Positions 31,269 to 41,300 of a DNA stretch of 64,000 nt are shown in pieces (the stretch's first letter is position 1; each line of letters starts with the position of its first letter). Location of the stretch: assembly GCF_023507745.1 (NCBI RefSeq), contig NZ_JALPZO010000112.1, forward strand, positions 157,038 to 221,037, read 5' to 3'. Source of the DNA: Vreelandella olivaria (GTDB taxonomy: Bacteria; Pseudomonadota; Gammaproteobacteria; Pseudomonadales; Halomonadaceae). The notes under the pieces were generated by a model, which made no database searches, was not told where the DNA came from, and worked only from the letters and a program-made list of their open reading frames with translations. The translations under genes were made by a program, and so were the position numbers.

Positions 31269-31558
31269 ACGAGAAAGTTCTGTGTGAGGTTTTTAAGAGC
31301 ACCCGTAAAGAAGAGATGTACCTATACGTTGATAAGCGTAAAGGGTTCGAAACCGTACCTGATATGTTGATGGAAACCTTTGGTAAGCCAGTGGCCGTGC
31401 TGACGATGATCCTGACCGCCGATAAACCGCTGGCGCGTGCCAATGCGGCAGATATCATGGCATCGATCAAGGAGCAGGGGTTTTATTTGCAAATGCCGCC
31501 AGCGAAAGAAGCCTATTTGCTCGATATTCATCGTGCTCAGGTTAACCATCGCCAATGA
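31265..31558 (+). CDS. ycgL: YcgL-domain protein
   Basis: 97 residues. Conserved features are MYLYVDKRKGFETVPD and the GFYLQMPP stretch of the UPF0745/YcgL family, whose function is not established. It overlaps rnd by 4 bp at the 5' end and the next gene by 4 bp at the 3' end (both ATGA), so translation is coupled. Confidence 0.9.
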   Translation: MNEKVLCEVFKSTRKEEMYLYVDKRKGFETVPDMLMETFGKPVAVLTMILTADKPLARANAADIMASIKEQGFYLQMPPAKEAYLLDIHRAQVNHRQ

Positions 31559-32133
31559 ATTTTCTCGCTCACGCCTGGCTTGCCCATCGCGGAAGCGACG
31601 AATTCCTTTATGGCAACTTGATTGCTGATGGAGTCAAGGGCAGTGATCTGACGGCATGGCCGCAAGAGGTGGCGAAAGGCATTCGTCATCATCGCCGAGT
31701 GGATGTCTGGGTCGATAAGCATCCAAGTGTACAGGGTGCCAGGCAGCGGGCGCCGAGTCCTCAGCGGCGTTATGCGGGCATCGCTTTGGACATTGTCTGG
31801 GATCACTTCTTAGCCCGTCAACAGGCAGGGGGTGCGCTGAATGAGGCGCTTGTTGAGCGCTGCTATCAATTACTGACGGAGTGGCCTGCACCCAATCGAC
31901 TTGCAGCCATGATGCCGTTATTGGTAGAGCATGACTGGTTGCGTGGTTACGCTGACTTTGAATTTACCTGTCGAGCAATAGCTGGGGTGGGAAAAAGGTT
32001 ATCGGGTCCTAATCGCCTTGCCGAACTGGTGCCTTGGCTTAATGACAACTACTACCTTCTCGAACAGGATTTTCAGGCGTTATGGGTAGAAAGCACATCG
32101 CTACTCAGCTACCCGCTGAGTCAGGTCGATTGA
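31555..32133 (+). CDS. AcpH-like phosphodiesterase (DUF479 family)
   Basis: 192 residues. The family N-terminus is clear: MNFLAHAWLAH, then GNLIADGVKGSDL, HHRRVDVWVDKHPSV and DIVWDHFLARQ, which hold the His/Asp metal ligands. AcpH removes 4'-phosphopantetheine from acyl carrier protein in E. coli. Members of DUF479 are diverse, so substrate is by homology. ATGA overlap with ycgL. Confidence 0.85.
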   Translation: MNFLAHAWLAHRGSDEFLYGNLIADGVKGSDLTAWPQEVAKGIRHHRRVDVWVDKHPSVQGARQRAPSPQRRYAGIALDIVWDHFLARQQAGGALNEALVERCYQLLTEWPAPNRLAAMMPLLVEHDWLRGYADFEFTCRAIAGVGKRLSGPNRLAELVPWLNDNYYLLEQDFQALWVESTSLLSYPLSQVD

Positions 32134-32165
32134 TAGCCCATGAGCCAATGGCAAGGTATCTCAAC

Positions 32166-32621
32166 ATGGTAAACACAATGCGTGAACGCTTTTGGGAAAA
32201 ATATGCCCTTGAGGAGTTGACTCCTCAGGAGTGGGAGGCGCTTTGCGACGGTTGTGGACAGTGTTGTTTGCTGAAACTACATGATGACGATACCCAGGAA
32301 CTGGCTATTCTTAATGTGGCGTGCCGGTTACTGGATATTTATAGTTGCCAATGTAGCGACTATGGAAACCGCTTCGAGAGCGTGCCGGACTGCACGCAGC
32401 TAACGCCTGAGCTGGTTAAAGAGTTTACCTGGCTACCGCAGACCTGTGGTTACCGACGCGTGGCGGAAGGCCGTAAGCTGGCTGGATGGCATCCTTTGCT
32501 TAGCAACGATGCGGAGCGGGTGCATAGAAAAGGTGTTAGCGTGCGGGGTTTTGCCGTCTCGCAGGATGATGTACCTGAACGGCGGCTGGAAGAGCATATT
32601 ATTGCTGTACTTCCCATGTAG
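32166..32621 (+). CDS. ycgN: YcgN-family cysteine-cluster protein (UPF0260)
   Basis: 151 residues from ATG 32166, which has AAGG nine bases upstream. The reading frame is open back to 32082 (overlapping acpH), but the extra residues do not match the family. Cysteine cluster CDGCGQCCLLK (~23-33), CRLLDIYSCQCSDY and PDCTQL give eight cysteines likely to bind zinc or an Fe-S cluster. Function unknown. Last gene of the rnd group. Confidence 0.88.
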   Translation: MVNTMRERFWEKYALEELTPQEWEALCDGCGQCCLLKLHDDDTQELAILNVACRLLDIYSCQCSDYGNRFESVPDCTQLTPELVKEFTWLPQTCGYRRVAEGRKLAGWHPLLSNDAERVHRKGVSVRGFAVSQDDVPERRLEEHIIAVLPM

Positions 32622-32682
32622 GTGCCTGTGCTATGCCATCCATGGCACAGAGTTGGCAATAACGAGCTGAATCCATCATCAC

Positions 32683-32841
32683 TTAAGCCGCAGGCTTGCG
32701 CTTAGCGGTATCCCAAATTGTCAGGAAGGCTTCTTTGAGCGAAGCCGGTGACAACTTCCTCTCGTCTGCCTTTGGAGCTTTGCCAGCCTTCGTTTTTAAC
32801 GGGGTATCCCAAATGGTGGGGAATTGTTCCTGATATTTCAT
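32683..32841 (-). CDS. Unrecognised 52-residue basic protein with duplicated TIWDT motif
   Basis: 52 codons, ATG at 32841 with AGGAG seven bases upstream, TAA at 32683-32685. I do not recognise a family. The protein carries two copies of a ten-residue block, FPTIWDTPLK (~7-16) and FLTIWDTAKR (~39-48). Between them lies a Lys/Ala/Pro-rich linker (AGKAPKADERKLSPASLKE). It has nine Lys and two Arg, so it is basic, which stands out in a halophile-type proteome. No signal peptide or membrane segment. It stands alone with its own upstream region, which resembles that of the SIMPL gene. A strong ribosome site and the internal protein repeat argue for a real gene. Confidence 0.72.
   Translation of the reverse strand: MKYQEQFPTIWDTPLKTKAGKAPKADERKLSPASLKEAFLTIWDTAKRKPAA
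32707..32824. repeat. 12-bp direct repeat encoding the two IWDT blocks
   Basis: GGTATCCCAAAT occurs at 32707-32718 and at 32813-32824, in the same frame on the minus strand. The nucleotide identity supports an internal duplication within the small gene. Confidence 0.85.
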
Positions 32842-32881
32842 AGCATTCTCCTGGATTTGTATCGCAACGCCAGCTGCGATG

Positions 32882-32900
32882 GTGATACGTTGGTATATGC
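32882..32900. promoter_or_regulatory. Element shared with the SIMPL gene upstream region
   Basis: The plus-strand sequence GTGATACGTTGGTATATGC (32882-32900) contains TTGGTATATGC, identical to 3662-3672. Both copies lie 48-59 bp upstream of the start codon of a minus-strand gene. Flanking similarity (ATACG before, with a two-base indel) extends the match to about 20 bp. Confidence 0.4.
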
Positions 32901-32949
32901 AACTAAAGACTAGTGTAGCGTAAAATGTATTTTTGTGGAATTTTTTTTC

Positions 32950-32982
32950 ATAAAAATGAAAAAGCAGCGCTTGGCGCTGCTT
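32950..32982 (-). terminator. Intrinsic terminator of the oligopeptidase gene
   Basis: On the minus strand AAGCAGCGC pairs with GCGCTGCTT around a 3-nt loop (32962-32982), followed by TTTTTCATTTTT. It lies 25 bp after the stop codon. It also insulates the small gene downstream. Confidence 0.88.
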
Positions 32983-33007
32983 GAATAGATAGGGTGGGGG
33001 AGTAATG

Positions 33008-35098
33008 TCAGGTTGAGGTGGGGGTTAAACCCAGCGCCCAAAGGATAAAAGCATCCTGGCGTGCCGTATCGCACCAAGCTTTAAACCGCCCTGAGGCGCC
33101 ACCATGGCCACTGCTCATATCCGTATGTAGCAGGATAGGGGCATCGTCCTGCTGGGCCTGTGTCACCCGGGCATAGAATTTGGCAGGTTCCCAGTAGCTA
33201 ACCCGGGTGTCATGCCAACTACCTTCGATCCATAGGGCTGGATAGGCTTGTGGGGTGATATTGTCAATCGGAGAGTAGTTGCGAATACGTTGCTCTACTT
33301 CAGGGGCGTCGGGGTTACCCCACTCACTATATTCAGCGGTTGTAAGGGGGAGTGCCGGGTTTTGCATGGTGCGCAATACGTCCAGGAACGGCACTTCCAG
33401 TACGGCGGCGCAAAAGGCTTCCGGCACCCGGTTGATCGACGCTCCGACCAACAGGCCCCCTGCGCTGGCGCCGCACGCCACAATGCGCTCAGGCTGGCTA
33501 ATGCCCTCCTCCACGAGTGCCTCACGAGCGGCTAAAAAGTCATTAAAACTATTCTCTTTGCATGCCATTTTGCCCTGCAGGTACCAGGGTTCGCCCCGTT
33601 CGCCGCCGCCACGTACGTGGGCCACTGCAAATGCAGCGCCCCGTTCCAACAGTTCCAGTCGGGCAATGGAAAACCAAGGGTCCAACGCTTCACCGTAGGC
33701 ACCATAGCCATAGAGCAGTGTTGGGAGTGCCTGGTTGGCCAAATCAGCACGCATAACGACGGAGACAGGTACCTGTTCGCCATCCTCGCTGGTAGCCCAG
33801 ATACGGCGCGAAACGAGCTGTTCAGGGGATAAACTGCCATAGACAGGCACACGCTTAAGTAGCGTACGGTCACCACTTGACAGGTTCAGTTCAAACCAGC
33901 TGGGCGGTTGGGTAAAGGATTCTTCTCTGAGCCGTACACGCTGTGTATCAAAGTGAGGAGAGTCTTCAAGTAATTGAGAACAGGGCGTTTCCGGCAGCTC
34001 AATATAGGCATCAATCACAGCGCGTTGCTGCTCATCCAGAACCAGGCGACGCAATCTTACCTGTGCGTCACGATGGTTGCGCTCTGCGACGATTAATCCC
34101 CATGCAAAGGCATCCACCCCCTCTAGTGTTGCATTATCCCGATGCTTGATTAGTGGGGTCCAGGTGGCGTTATCTTTCCCCAGTTCAGCTTCATCCAGTG
34201 CGTCGAGTTGGAAATGAGGCCCTGCTAGGTTTTGCAGCCGATAAAATGCCCCTGGCCGATGGTCGATGCTCACCTCAATTCCAGGTTTGCGAACATGCAG
34301 GTAGTGGGGCTTGGCTGCAGGGTTATGGGCGGGTAGGGCGGTTACCTCAGTAGTATCTTTAGAGCCGCTTTCAATCAGGAGCCATGCTTTGGAGCGGGTT
34401 TTTCCAATACCGATCCAAAACTCCGGGTCGTCCTCACGGATTATCTGCTCGGGGGGCTTGATAGCTTCCGTAGCGGTGAAGGGGACCCACAAGCGCCAAA
34501 TGCTATCCGGGCGCTGGGTGTCATCAAAACGAGAGAACAGTAGGGTCGCGCCGGTTGATGTTTGATCTTCCGCCCAACAGAGGCCTGGCCCAATGTCGCT
34601 TAACAGCTTTTGGGGCTCTCCGTTTGGCAATGCTTTTAACCAAAGGGTGAAGCGTTCATCCCCCTGGGTATCCTCGGTCCAGGCAAGCCACTGCTCATCA
34701 GGCGTTAATGCCATATCCCCCATGTCGTAAAAGGGGGCGGCGGCAGCCCGTGCTCTGACGTCTAAAAAGCACTCCCGCTGTTGTGGTTGGCCGTTGGGAA
34801 AGCGCCACCAGCACGGGTAATCATCGTTCGCACCGGTTTCGCTCCAGAACGTATAGTGATCCAGTGATGTCTCAAGACTGGTAACGGCAAGTTCACGGCG
34901 TGCCAGGTGGCTATGGTAGAGGGTGTCGGCCAGCGGAGCCAATGGAGCAAACCAGTGGCTATGCTGCTGGTTGGCTTCAGCTAGAAACTCCTTCACTTCC
35001 GGCGCTTCGCGTGATTCTAACCAGTGCCATTCGGGATCATTAGCGCGATAATAGCGCTCAACGGGTGAGCCTTCGTGCATGCCGGGCTGTGCTTTCAT
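33008..35098 (-). CDS. Oligopeptidase B-like S9 serine peptidase
   Basis: 696 residues from ATG 35098; a TTG at 35128 ten codons upstream is possible and neither has a clear ribosome site. An N-terminal beta-propeller (~60-400) is followed by an alpha/beta-hydrolase. Catalytic Ser is in CGASAGGLLVG, Asp in the conserved HDTRVSYWEPAKF, His in SSGHGGASGR. This is the prolyl-oligopeptidase/oligopeptidase B group that cuts short peptides after basic residues in the cytosol. Specificity is inferred from family. Monocistronic, with its own terminator. Confidence 0.9.
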   Translation of the reverse strand: MKAQPGMHEGSPVERYYRANDPEWHWLESREAPEVKEFLAEANQQHSHWFAPLAPLADTLYHSHLARRELAVTSLETSLDHYTFWSETGANDDYPCWWRFPNGQPQQRECFLDVRARAAAAPFYDMGDMALTPDEQWLAWTEDTQGDERFTLWLKALPNGEPQKLLSDIGPGLCWAEDQTSTGATLLFSRFDDTQRPDSIWRLWVPFTATEAIKPPEQIIREDDPEFWIGIGKTRSKAWLLIESGSKDTTEVTALPAHNPAAKPHYLHVRKPGIEVSIDHRPGAFYRLQNLAGPHFQLDALDEAELGKDNATWTPLIKHRDNATLEGVDAFAWGLIVAERNHRDAQVRLRRLVLDEQQRAVIDAYIELPETPCSQLLEDSPHFDTQRVRLREESFTQPPSWFELNLSSGDRTLLKRVPVYGSLSPEQLVSRRIWATSEDGEQVPVSVVMRADLANQALPTLLYGYGAYGEALDPWFSIARLELLERGAAFAVAHVRGGGERGEPWYLQGKMACKENSFNDFLAAREALVEEGISQPERIVACGASAGGLLVGASINRVPEAFCAAVLEVPFLDVLRTMQNPALPLTTAEYSEWGNPDAPEVEQRIRNYSPIDNITPQAYPALWIEGSWHDTRVSYWEPAKFYARVTQAQQDDAPILLHTDMSSGHGGASGRFKAWCDTARQDAFILWALGLTPTST

Positions 35099-35160
35099 AA
35101 ATTGATAGGTACCATAACGGGAAATCAACGTCGGGTGAGTCCACCCACATGAGGAGTATT

Positions 35161-35586
35161 ATGCTGTTTGCAAATTCAATGTCACTGCTGTGGTTAAGTT
35201 ATTACGGCCTTTCGCTGCTGGTATTGGTGGCCACATATTTTGCGTTGGCATGGTTACCACGCCTGCCGCGTCTAGTGGTGACCTGGTGTGTGGCCGGTGC
35301 TATGTGGGTACCCGCCAGCTTCCGTTTACCACTGGTAGAGGAAGGGGAGTTTTATACCGGATGGGCTCCGGCGGCAATGGTGGCAGCGGTTGGGTTTCTG
35401 GAACATAACACCACTGCTTTGCGTGGTGGCCTACTGTGGTTAATTCTTGGAGTGGCCATAGGGGCTTGTGTGGGTATTGCACTGTGGTGGTGGCGTCGCT
35501 CCCAGCCTATCCATGACACACCCCAGCGTCGTCAGGTGGAAGAGAGCCCCCAGCCAGCACGCCGCCGCGAACCTGTTATTAATTAA
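35161..35586 (+). CDS. Hypothetical inner-membrane protein
   Basis: 141 residues from ATG 35161, with GAGGAG four bases upstream (the frame opens at 35149). Transmembrane helices at about 8-32, 38-55 and 88-112 (LLWLILGVAIGACVGIALWWWRR). The last ~30 residues are cytoplasmic-looking, basic and Pro/Gln rich. No family recognised. It is divergent from the peptidase gene and ends 31 bp before the amidotransferase gene, so the two may be one transcript. Confidence 0.7.
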   Translation: MLFANSMSLLWLSYYGLSLLVLVATYFALAWLPRLPRLVVTWCVAGAMWVPASFRLPLVEEGEFYTGWAPAAMVAAVGFLEHNTTALRGGLLWLILGVAIGACVGIALWWWRRSQPIHDTPQRRQVEESPQPARRREPVIN

Positions 35587-35617
35587 TGATGATGTCCGCC
35601 ACTGAAGGAGCCCATTA

Positions 35618-36397
35618 ATGTGTGAGTTGTTGGGCATGAGTGCCAACGTACCCACGGATATCTGTTTTAGTTTTTCCGGGTTTTTGCACCGTGGCGGGGG
35701 CACTGGCCCCCATCGTGATGGTTGGGGTATTGCCTTCTACGAAGAAGGGGGTTACCGCGAATTTCGAGACCCGCATCCATCAGTAGGCTCTCCTATTGCG
35801 CGATTGATTTGTGACTACCCCATTAAATCTAACGTTGTCATTAGTCATATCCGACAAGCCAATGTGGGCGGGGTGCGGCTCGCTAATACCCATCCCTTTA
35901 CACGGGAAATGTGGGGCCGCCCCTGGTGCTATGCTCACAATGGGCAGTTAACCGACTGGCAGCAACTGCCCCTTGGTGTTTATACCCCTGTGGGCAATAC
36001 AGATAGTGAACATGCGTTCTGTTGGCTAATGGGGGAGCTACGGCGCTGTTTTCCTACCCCGGCGGCAACACCTGAATCTCTCTGGGAGCGTCTACACGCC
36101 TTATGTGAGCAACTGCGCGCCCTGGGGGTATTTAATATGCTGCTATCCGATGGCACGTACCTATATTGCTACTGCTCCACCAAACTTGCCCATATTACCC
36201 GTCGTGCCCCCTTTGGTGAAGCAGAGCTATCCGATGCCGATATTACGGTGAACTTTATCGAACACACTACGCCTGATGATGTTGTTTCAGTCGTCGCCAC
36301 CGAGCCTCTTACCCAAAACGAAGCCTGGGCGCGGATGGTGCCGGGCGAACTTTTAGTTTGGCGTGAGGGAGAAATCAAGGCGCGTTACTGTCCATAG
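35618..36397 (+). CDS. Class II glutamine amidotransferase (YafJ-like)
   Basis: 259 residues. Starts MCELLGMSANVPTD, so Cys2 becomes the N-terminal nucleophile. Other Ntn-hydrolase glutaminase features are HRGGGTGPHRDGWGIAF, NTHPFTR, YAHNGQL and GNTDSEHAF. No synthase domain follows. YafJ-type proteins hydrolyse the amide of an unknown gamma-glutamyl substrate. Substrate not assignable. Confidence 0.88.
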   Translation: MCELLGMSANVPTDICFSFSGFLHRGGGTGPHRDGWGIAFYEEGGYREFRDPHPSVGSPIARLICDYPIKSNVVISHIRQANVGGVRLANTHPFTREMWGRPWCYAHNGQLTDWQQLPLGVYTPVGNTDSEHAFCWLMGELRRCFPTPAATPESLWERLHALCEQLRALGVFNMLLSDGTYLYCYCSTKLAHITRRAPFGEAELSDADITVNFIEHTTPDDVVSVVATEPLTQNEAWARMVPGELLVWREGEIKARYCP

Positions 36398-36478
36398 CCT
36401 CAACAGTCACTACAGTAAGTAAGTAGCCGTCGGGCGAAAGGTGATGCTATGCATAGGGTGCTGAGGTATAAGCTAAAG

Positions 36479-36496
36479 TTGAAACAGAAGTTTCAA
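36479..36496. promoter_or_regulatory. PsrA-like operator upstream of fadD
   Basis: TTGAAACAGAAGTTTCAA: two 7-bp arms around a 4-bp spacer. The core GAAAC-N4-GTTTC fits the published PsrA consensus of pseudomonads, (G/C)AAAC-N2-4-GTTT(G/C). It lies 106 bp before the fadD ATG. PsrA is a TetR repressor released by long-chain fatty acids or acyl-CoA. Confidence 0.65.
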
Positions 36497-36601
36497 TCGA
36501 TCGTTTTACAGCGTGGTGCCCGTCGTATATCGTTGTTCCTTTCACCCTCACGACAATAACAAGGTCGGTAAAATCATCGACACGGATAGCGGAGATTGCC
36601 C

Positions 36602-38275
36602 ATGAGCGAATACGCCAATGCCCCCATTTTACGTGGCCCAGCGCTTGAAGGGTTGGATCAATATGATTCAGTCACTGATGTTTTCCATTCGGCGGTAAAG
36701 CGCTTTAACGATAAACCCGCGTTTACCTGCATGGGAAAAACGCTGACGTTTGCCGATCTGGATCGCCTCTCGGCGGATTTTGCAGCCTGGTTACAGCATG
36801 AAACGGATCTTGTGCCCGGTGATTGTATTGCCATTCAACTGCCCAATGTACTGCAGTTTCCTGTTGCAGTATTTGGAGCACTACGAGCAGGTTTGGTAGT
36901 GGTTAACACCAACCCGCTATATACCGAGCGGGAAATGGCGCATCAGTTTAAAGACTCCAATGTCAAAGCCATTCTGATTCTGGCGAATATGGCGGACAAG
37001 TTGGAAAAGGTGCTGGATAAAACCGATATCAAGCACATATTGGTCACCCAGCTTGGGGACCTGCATGATGTGCCAAAACGCTGGCTGATCAATGCAGTGG
37101 TCAAGCACGTTAAGAAGATGGTGCCTGCCTATTCACTGCCAAGTGCTGTCAGCTTCCGTGGTGCGTTAAAAAGAGGTGCCTCGCTCAGCCACACTGAAGT
37201 GAAGCGTGGTCTGGATGATCTGGCAGTATTGCAGTACACAGGAGGTACCACCGGGCTGCCCAAAGGAGCAATGCTTACCCACTGCAATTTGGTGGCCAAT
37301 ATGCTGCAGGCACGTGCTGCTATAGGTGAGCATCTAACCGATGGTGAAGAGCTGGTGGTTGCGCCACTACCTGTTTATCACATCTATACGTTTACCGTTA
37401 ACTGCTTGTTTCTTATGGAAACTGGTAATCATTCGCTGCTTATTACCAACCCTCGGGACTTACCCAGCTTTGTTAAGGAGCTGAAAGGGCTGCCGTTTAC
37501 CGGCTTTATCGGTTTAAACACCTTGTTCAATGCATTGTGTAATCGTGAAGATTTCAAGCAGCTCGACTTCTCAAAGTTAAAGCTTACTATTTCGGGTGGG
37601 ATGGCACTAACCAAAGCGGCCGCCCAGCGCTGGGAGGAAACCACCGGTTGTCCCATTGCCGAGGGGTATGGGCTAACGGAAACATCTCCTATCGTAAGTT
37701 TTAACCCCACCGATGCCATCCAGCTGGGCACCATTGGCAAACCTGTGGCGGGCACATCGGTTAAAGTGATGGATGCCGATGGTAACGATGTGGCGTTGGG
37801 TGAACCAGGAGAGTTGTGTGTACAGGGCCCGCAGGTGATGAAAGGGTACTGGCAGCGCGAAGAGGAAACGCGTAACGCCATTGATGAAGATGGCTGGTTC
37901 CATACCGGCGATATCGCCGTCCTTCAGGAGGATGGGTATATCCGCATTGTGGACCGTAAAAAAGATATGATCCTTGTCTCCGGTTTTAATGTCTATCCGA
38001 ACGAAGTCGAAGACGTTGTGGCTGCTCACCCCGACATCCTTGAGGTTGCAGCGGTTGGTGTGCCCGATGAAAATGCCGGCGAAGCAATCAAGATATTTGT
38101 GGTTTCCAAAAACAGCCAGCTCGATGCGGAAACGCTGCGTAGTTGGTGCAAAAAAGAGCTGACAGGCTACAAAGTACCCCGTTACGTTGAGTTTCGTGAT
38201 GAGTTGCCCAAAACCAACGTCGGGAAAGTGTTGCGCAGGCAGTTGCGTGACCAGGAGACAAGTACCAACGAATAA
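36602..38275 (+). CDS. fadD: Long-chain-fatty-acid-CoA ligase
   Basis: 557 residues from ATG 36602 (GGAG seven bases upstream). It activates fatty acids to acyl-CoA at the inner membrane. AMP-binding superfamily motifs: YTGGTTGLPKGAML (A3/P-loop, ~211-224), YGLTETSPIVSFN (A5), GWFHTGDIAVLQEDGYI (A7/A8), and the catalytic Lys in PKTNVGKVLRR near the C-terminus. It follows a PsrA-like operator and ends at a strong terminator. Confidence 0.95.
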   Translation: MSEYANAPILRGPALEGLDQYDSVTDVFHSAVKRFNDKPAFTCMGKTLTFADLDRLSADFAAWLQHETDLVPGDCIAIQLPNVLQFPVAVFGALRAGLVVVNTNPLYTEREMAHQFKDSNVKAILILANMADKLEKVLDKTDIKHILVTQLGDLHDVPKRWLINAVVKHVKKMVPAYSLPSAVSFRGALKRGASLSHTEVKRGLDDLAVLQYTGGTTGLPKGAMLTHCNLVANMLQARAAIGEHLTDGEELVVAPLPVYHIYTFTVNCLFLMETGNHSLLITNPRDLPSFVKELKGLPFTGFIGLNTLFNALCNREDFKQLDFSKLKLTISGGMALTKAAAQRWEETTGCPIAEGYGLTETSPIVSFNPTDAIQLGTIGKPVAGTSVKVMDADGNDVALGEPGELCVQGPQVMKGYWQREEETRNAIDEDGWFHTGDIAVLQEDGYIRIVDRKKDMILVSGFNVYPNEVEDVVAAHPDILEVAAVGVPDENAGEAIKIFVVSKNSQLDAETLRSWCKKELTGYKVPRYVEFRDELPKTNVGKVLRRQLRDQETSTNE

Positions 38276-38323
38276 ACGCGCCCGTGTTACGTTAGGCGTC
38301 GCGTTACTGAAAGCGTTACAATG

Positions 38324-38359
38324 GTCGACCCGCTCTAATAAGCGGGTCGACTTTTATTT
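38324..38359 (+). terminator. Strong intrinsic terminator after fadD
   Basis: GTCGACCCGCT (38324-38334) pairs exactly with AGCGGGTCGAC (38341-38351) around a 6-nt loop, followed by TTTTATTT. Stem of 11 bp. It ends only five bases before the first possible hrpA ATG. Confidence 0.92.
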
Positions 38360-38364
38360 ATGTG

Positions 38365-41300
38365 ATGGAAACTGAGCCTAACGTGACCACCGACACGCAC
38401 TCCCCCCGCACTGATGCCCAACAACTTACCGCGCTGAACGAGGCATTAAGCCAAGTGATGTTGCGTGATGCCCAGCGTCTGGAGCGCCGTGTTCATGGCC
38501 TGAAACGTCGGCTGCGGGAAAATAAGCCGATAGAGCGTGGTCTGGCTGAGGTATGGCGTGATCTTGAGAAGGCGAGGCAAACGCTAGAGCAGCGCGAGGC
38601 CCAGCCGGTAGTATTGAATTATCCAGGCGAGCTACCTGTTGTCGAGCGTCGGGAGGATATCCTCAATGCAGTGCGCGAGCACCAGGTGGTTGTGGTGGCC
38701 GGGGAAACCGGATCGGGTAAAACGACCCAGTTACCTAAAATATGCCTGGAGCTGGGGCGGGGTCGACGTGGATTGATTGGCCATACCCAACCCCGCCGAC
38801 TGGCAGCTCGTAGTGTGGCCGCGCGACTGGCAGAGGAGCTTGAGGTTTCACTTGGTGAGCAGGTGGGCTATCAGGTACGGTTTGCCGATCAAAGCACGCC
38901 CAATACATTAGTCAAGCTAATGACCGATGGCATTCTGCTGGCTGAAACCCAGCATGATCCGCTCTTACAGCGTTATGACACCCTCATTATTGATGAAGCC
39001 CACGAGCGCAGCCTCAATATTGACTTTCTGCTTGGCTACCTGAAGCGTTTGCTGCCGCAGCGCCCTGATTTAAAAATCATCATTACTTCAGCCACCATTG
39101 ATGTTGAGCGTTTCGCCGCTCACTTTGGCAGCGTTGATGCCCCTGCACCTACGGTTGAGGTGTCTGGCCGCACGTTTCCAGTGGATGTGCACTACCGCCC
39201 TTTAGTGCGTGACGACGAGGATGAGGAAGATCGTACGCTGCAAGAAGGGATTTTGCATGCGGTGCAGGAAATTGAAACGCTTGAACGGGAGAAAGGCTGG
39301 TTGCATGGCCCACGGGATGTGCTGGTATTTCTACCTGGGGAAAGGGAAATACGTGAAACTGCGGATACGTTACGACGGGCCGATTTAAAAGGTACGGAAA
39401 TATTACCGCTGTATGCACGTTTATCGAACGAAGAACAGAATCGAGTGTTTGCCCCCCATCGCGGGCGCCGCATCGTACTTGCCACCAACGTGGCTGAAAC
39501 CTCGCTGACGGTGCCTGGGATCCGTTATGTTATCGATCCCGGTCTGGTGCGCATCAGCCGCTATAGCTACCGTGCCAAAATTCAGCGGCTGCCTATTGAG
39601 CCTATTAGCCAGGCCAGCGCCAACCAGCGTAAAGGCCGCTGTGGACGGGTTGCAGAGGGCGTGTGTATTCGCCTGTACGATGAAGAGGATTTCCTCTCTC
39701 GCCCGGCATTTACTGATCCTGAAATCCAGCGCACCAATCTGGCCTCGGTCATTCTTTCCATGCTGGCGTTAAAGCTTGGGCATATTGAAGATTTTCCGTT
39801 TGTAGATCCGCCGGATAGCCGCTTCATCAAAGATGGTTTCCGTTTGTTGTTTGAGCTGGGTGCGGTGGATGAGCAGCAGCGCCTTAGTTCACTGGGGCGT
39901 AAGCTTGCCAAACTGCCCATTGACCCTCGTCTGGCACGCATGGTGCTTTCTGGCGCCGAGCGGGGCTGTTTGCGTGATGTACTGATTGTTGTATCAGCAC
40001 TGGCTATCCAAGACCCCCGGGATCGACCTGCTGACAAGCGCCAGGCCGCTGATCAGGCCCATCAGCGCTGGCATGACCCGGACTCCGATTTTGTTGCATT
40101 GCTAAATCTTTGGCACGGCATTGAAAATGCGCGCGAGGCGCTGTCTGGCAATCAATTGCGCCGCTGGTGCCGCGAGCACTACATCAATTATCTGCGTATG
40201 CGGGAGTGGCACGATACCTTCCGCCAGCTTCGCCAGCTGTTACGTGACATGGACATCAATGTCCCAGCGCCGCTTCCCAGGGATGAGAGCGAAAGTGAGG
40301 AGCAGGCACGGCAAGCCCGTCGAAAAACTTCCGGAAAGTTACATCAGGCGCTGCTCTCCGGTCTGCTATCCAATCTGGGAACGCTACTGGAGAACCGGGA
40401 ATACCTGGGAGCGCGTAACCGAAAGTTTATGATTCACCCAGGCTCTGGGCTGGCTAAGAAAACCCCCAAATGGCTGATGGCCTTTGAACTGGTGGAAACC
40501 ACCAAACTGTTTGCACGTACGGTCGCCAGGATTGACCCTCAGTGGATAGAGCCCCAGGCGCAACATCTTGTTAAGCGTACCTATAGCGAGCCGCATTGGG
40601 AAATGAAGCGGGCGCAGGTTGTGGCCTTTGAGCAGGTCACGCTGTTTGGCCTGCCTATCGTGGCGCGTCGCCGTGTGCACTATGGCTCCATTGCTCCCCA
40701 GGAGTCCCGGGAGCTGTTTATTCGCCGTGCTCTGGTTGAGGGAGAGTTCCAGACCAAAGGGGGGTTCTTTGCCCATAACCGTGCATTGATAGAGGAGGTT
40801 GAGGCGTTAGAAGACCGTGCCCGCCGGCGAGACATTCTGGTGGATGAGGAGACGCTGTTTGCGTTCTATGATGAGCGGCTTCCGGATGACATCGTCAATG
40901 GCAAAGGTTTCGAACATTGGCGTCAACAGGCTGAGCATCAAAACCCAGGATTGCTAAAGTTTGATATTGACGCTCTTAAAGCACGCGAAGCGACCGATAT
41001 TACCCAGGCTTCTTATCCCAACCATCTGATATTGGCAGGTGTTGCCTATCCGGTGAGCTACCACTTTGAACCTGATGCTGAGGATGATGGTGTCACCATT
41101 ACGGTGCCCGCTGCGATGTTACCTCAGTTGCCAATACATGCACTTGAGTGGCTCGTCCCTGGATTACTGCGTGAGAAGTGTATTGCACTACTAAAGTCGT
41201 TACCTAAAAGCATTCGCCGGCAGGTCGTTCCAATCCCAGATTGGGTGGACGCTGCTTTGGAAACGTTAGTGCCTGATCAGCGCCCGCTAACGGAGGCGCT

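Noticed and set aside
32702..32902. 66-codon minus-strand open frame overlapping the small TIWDT gene
   Set aside because: Another frame of the same region; it lacks a ribosome site and the repeat structure that supports the 52-residue frame.
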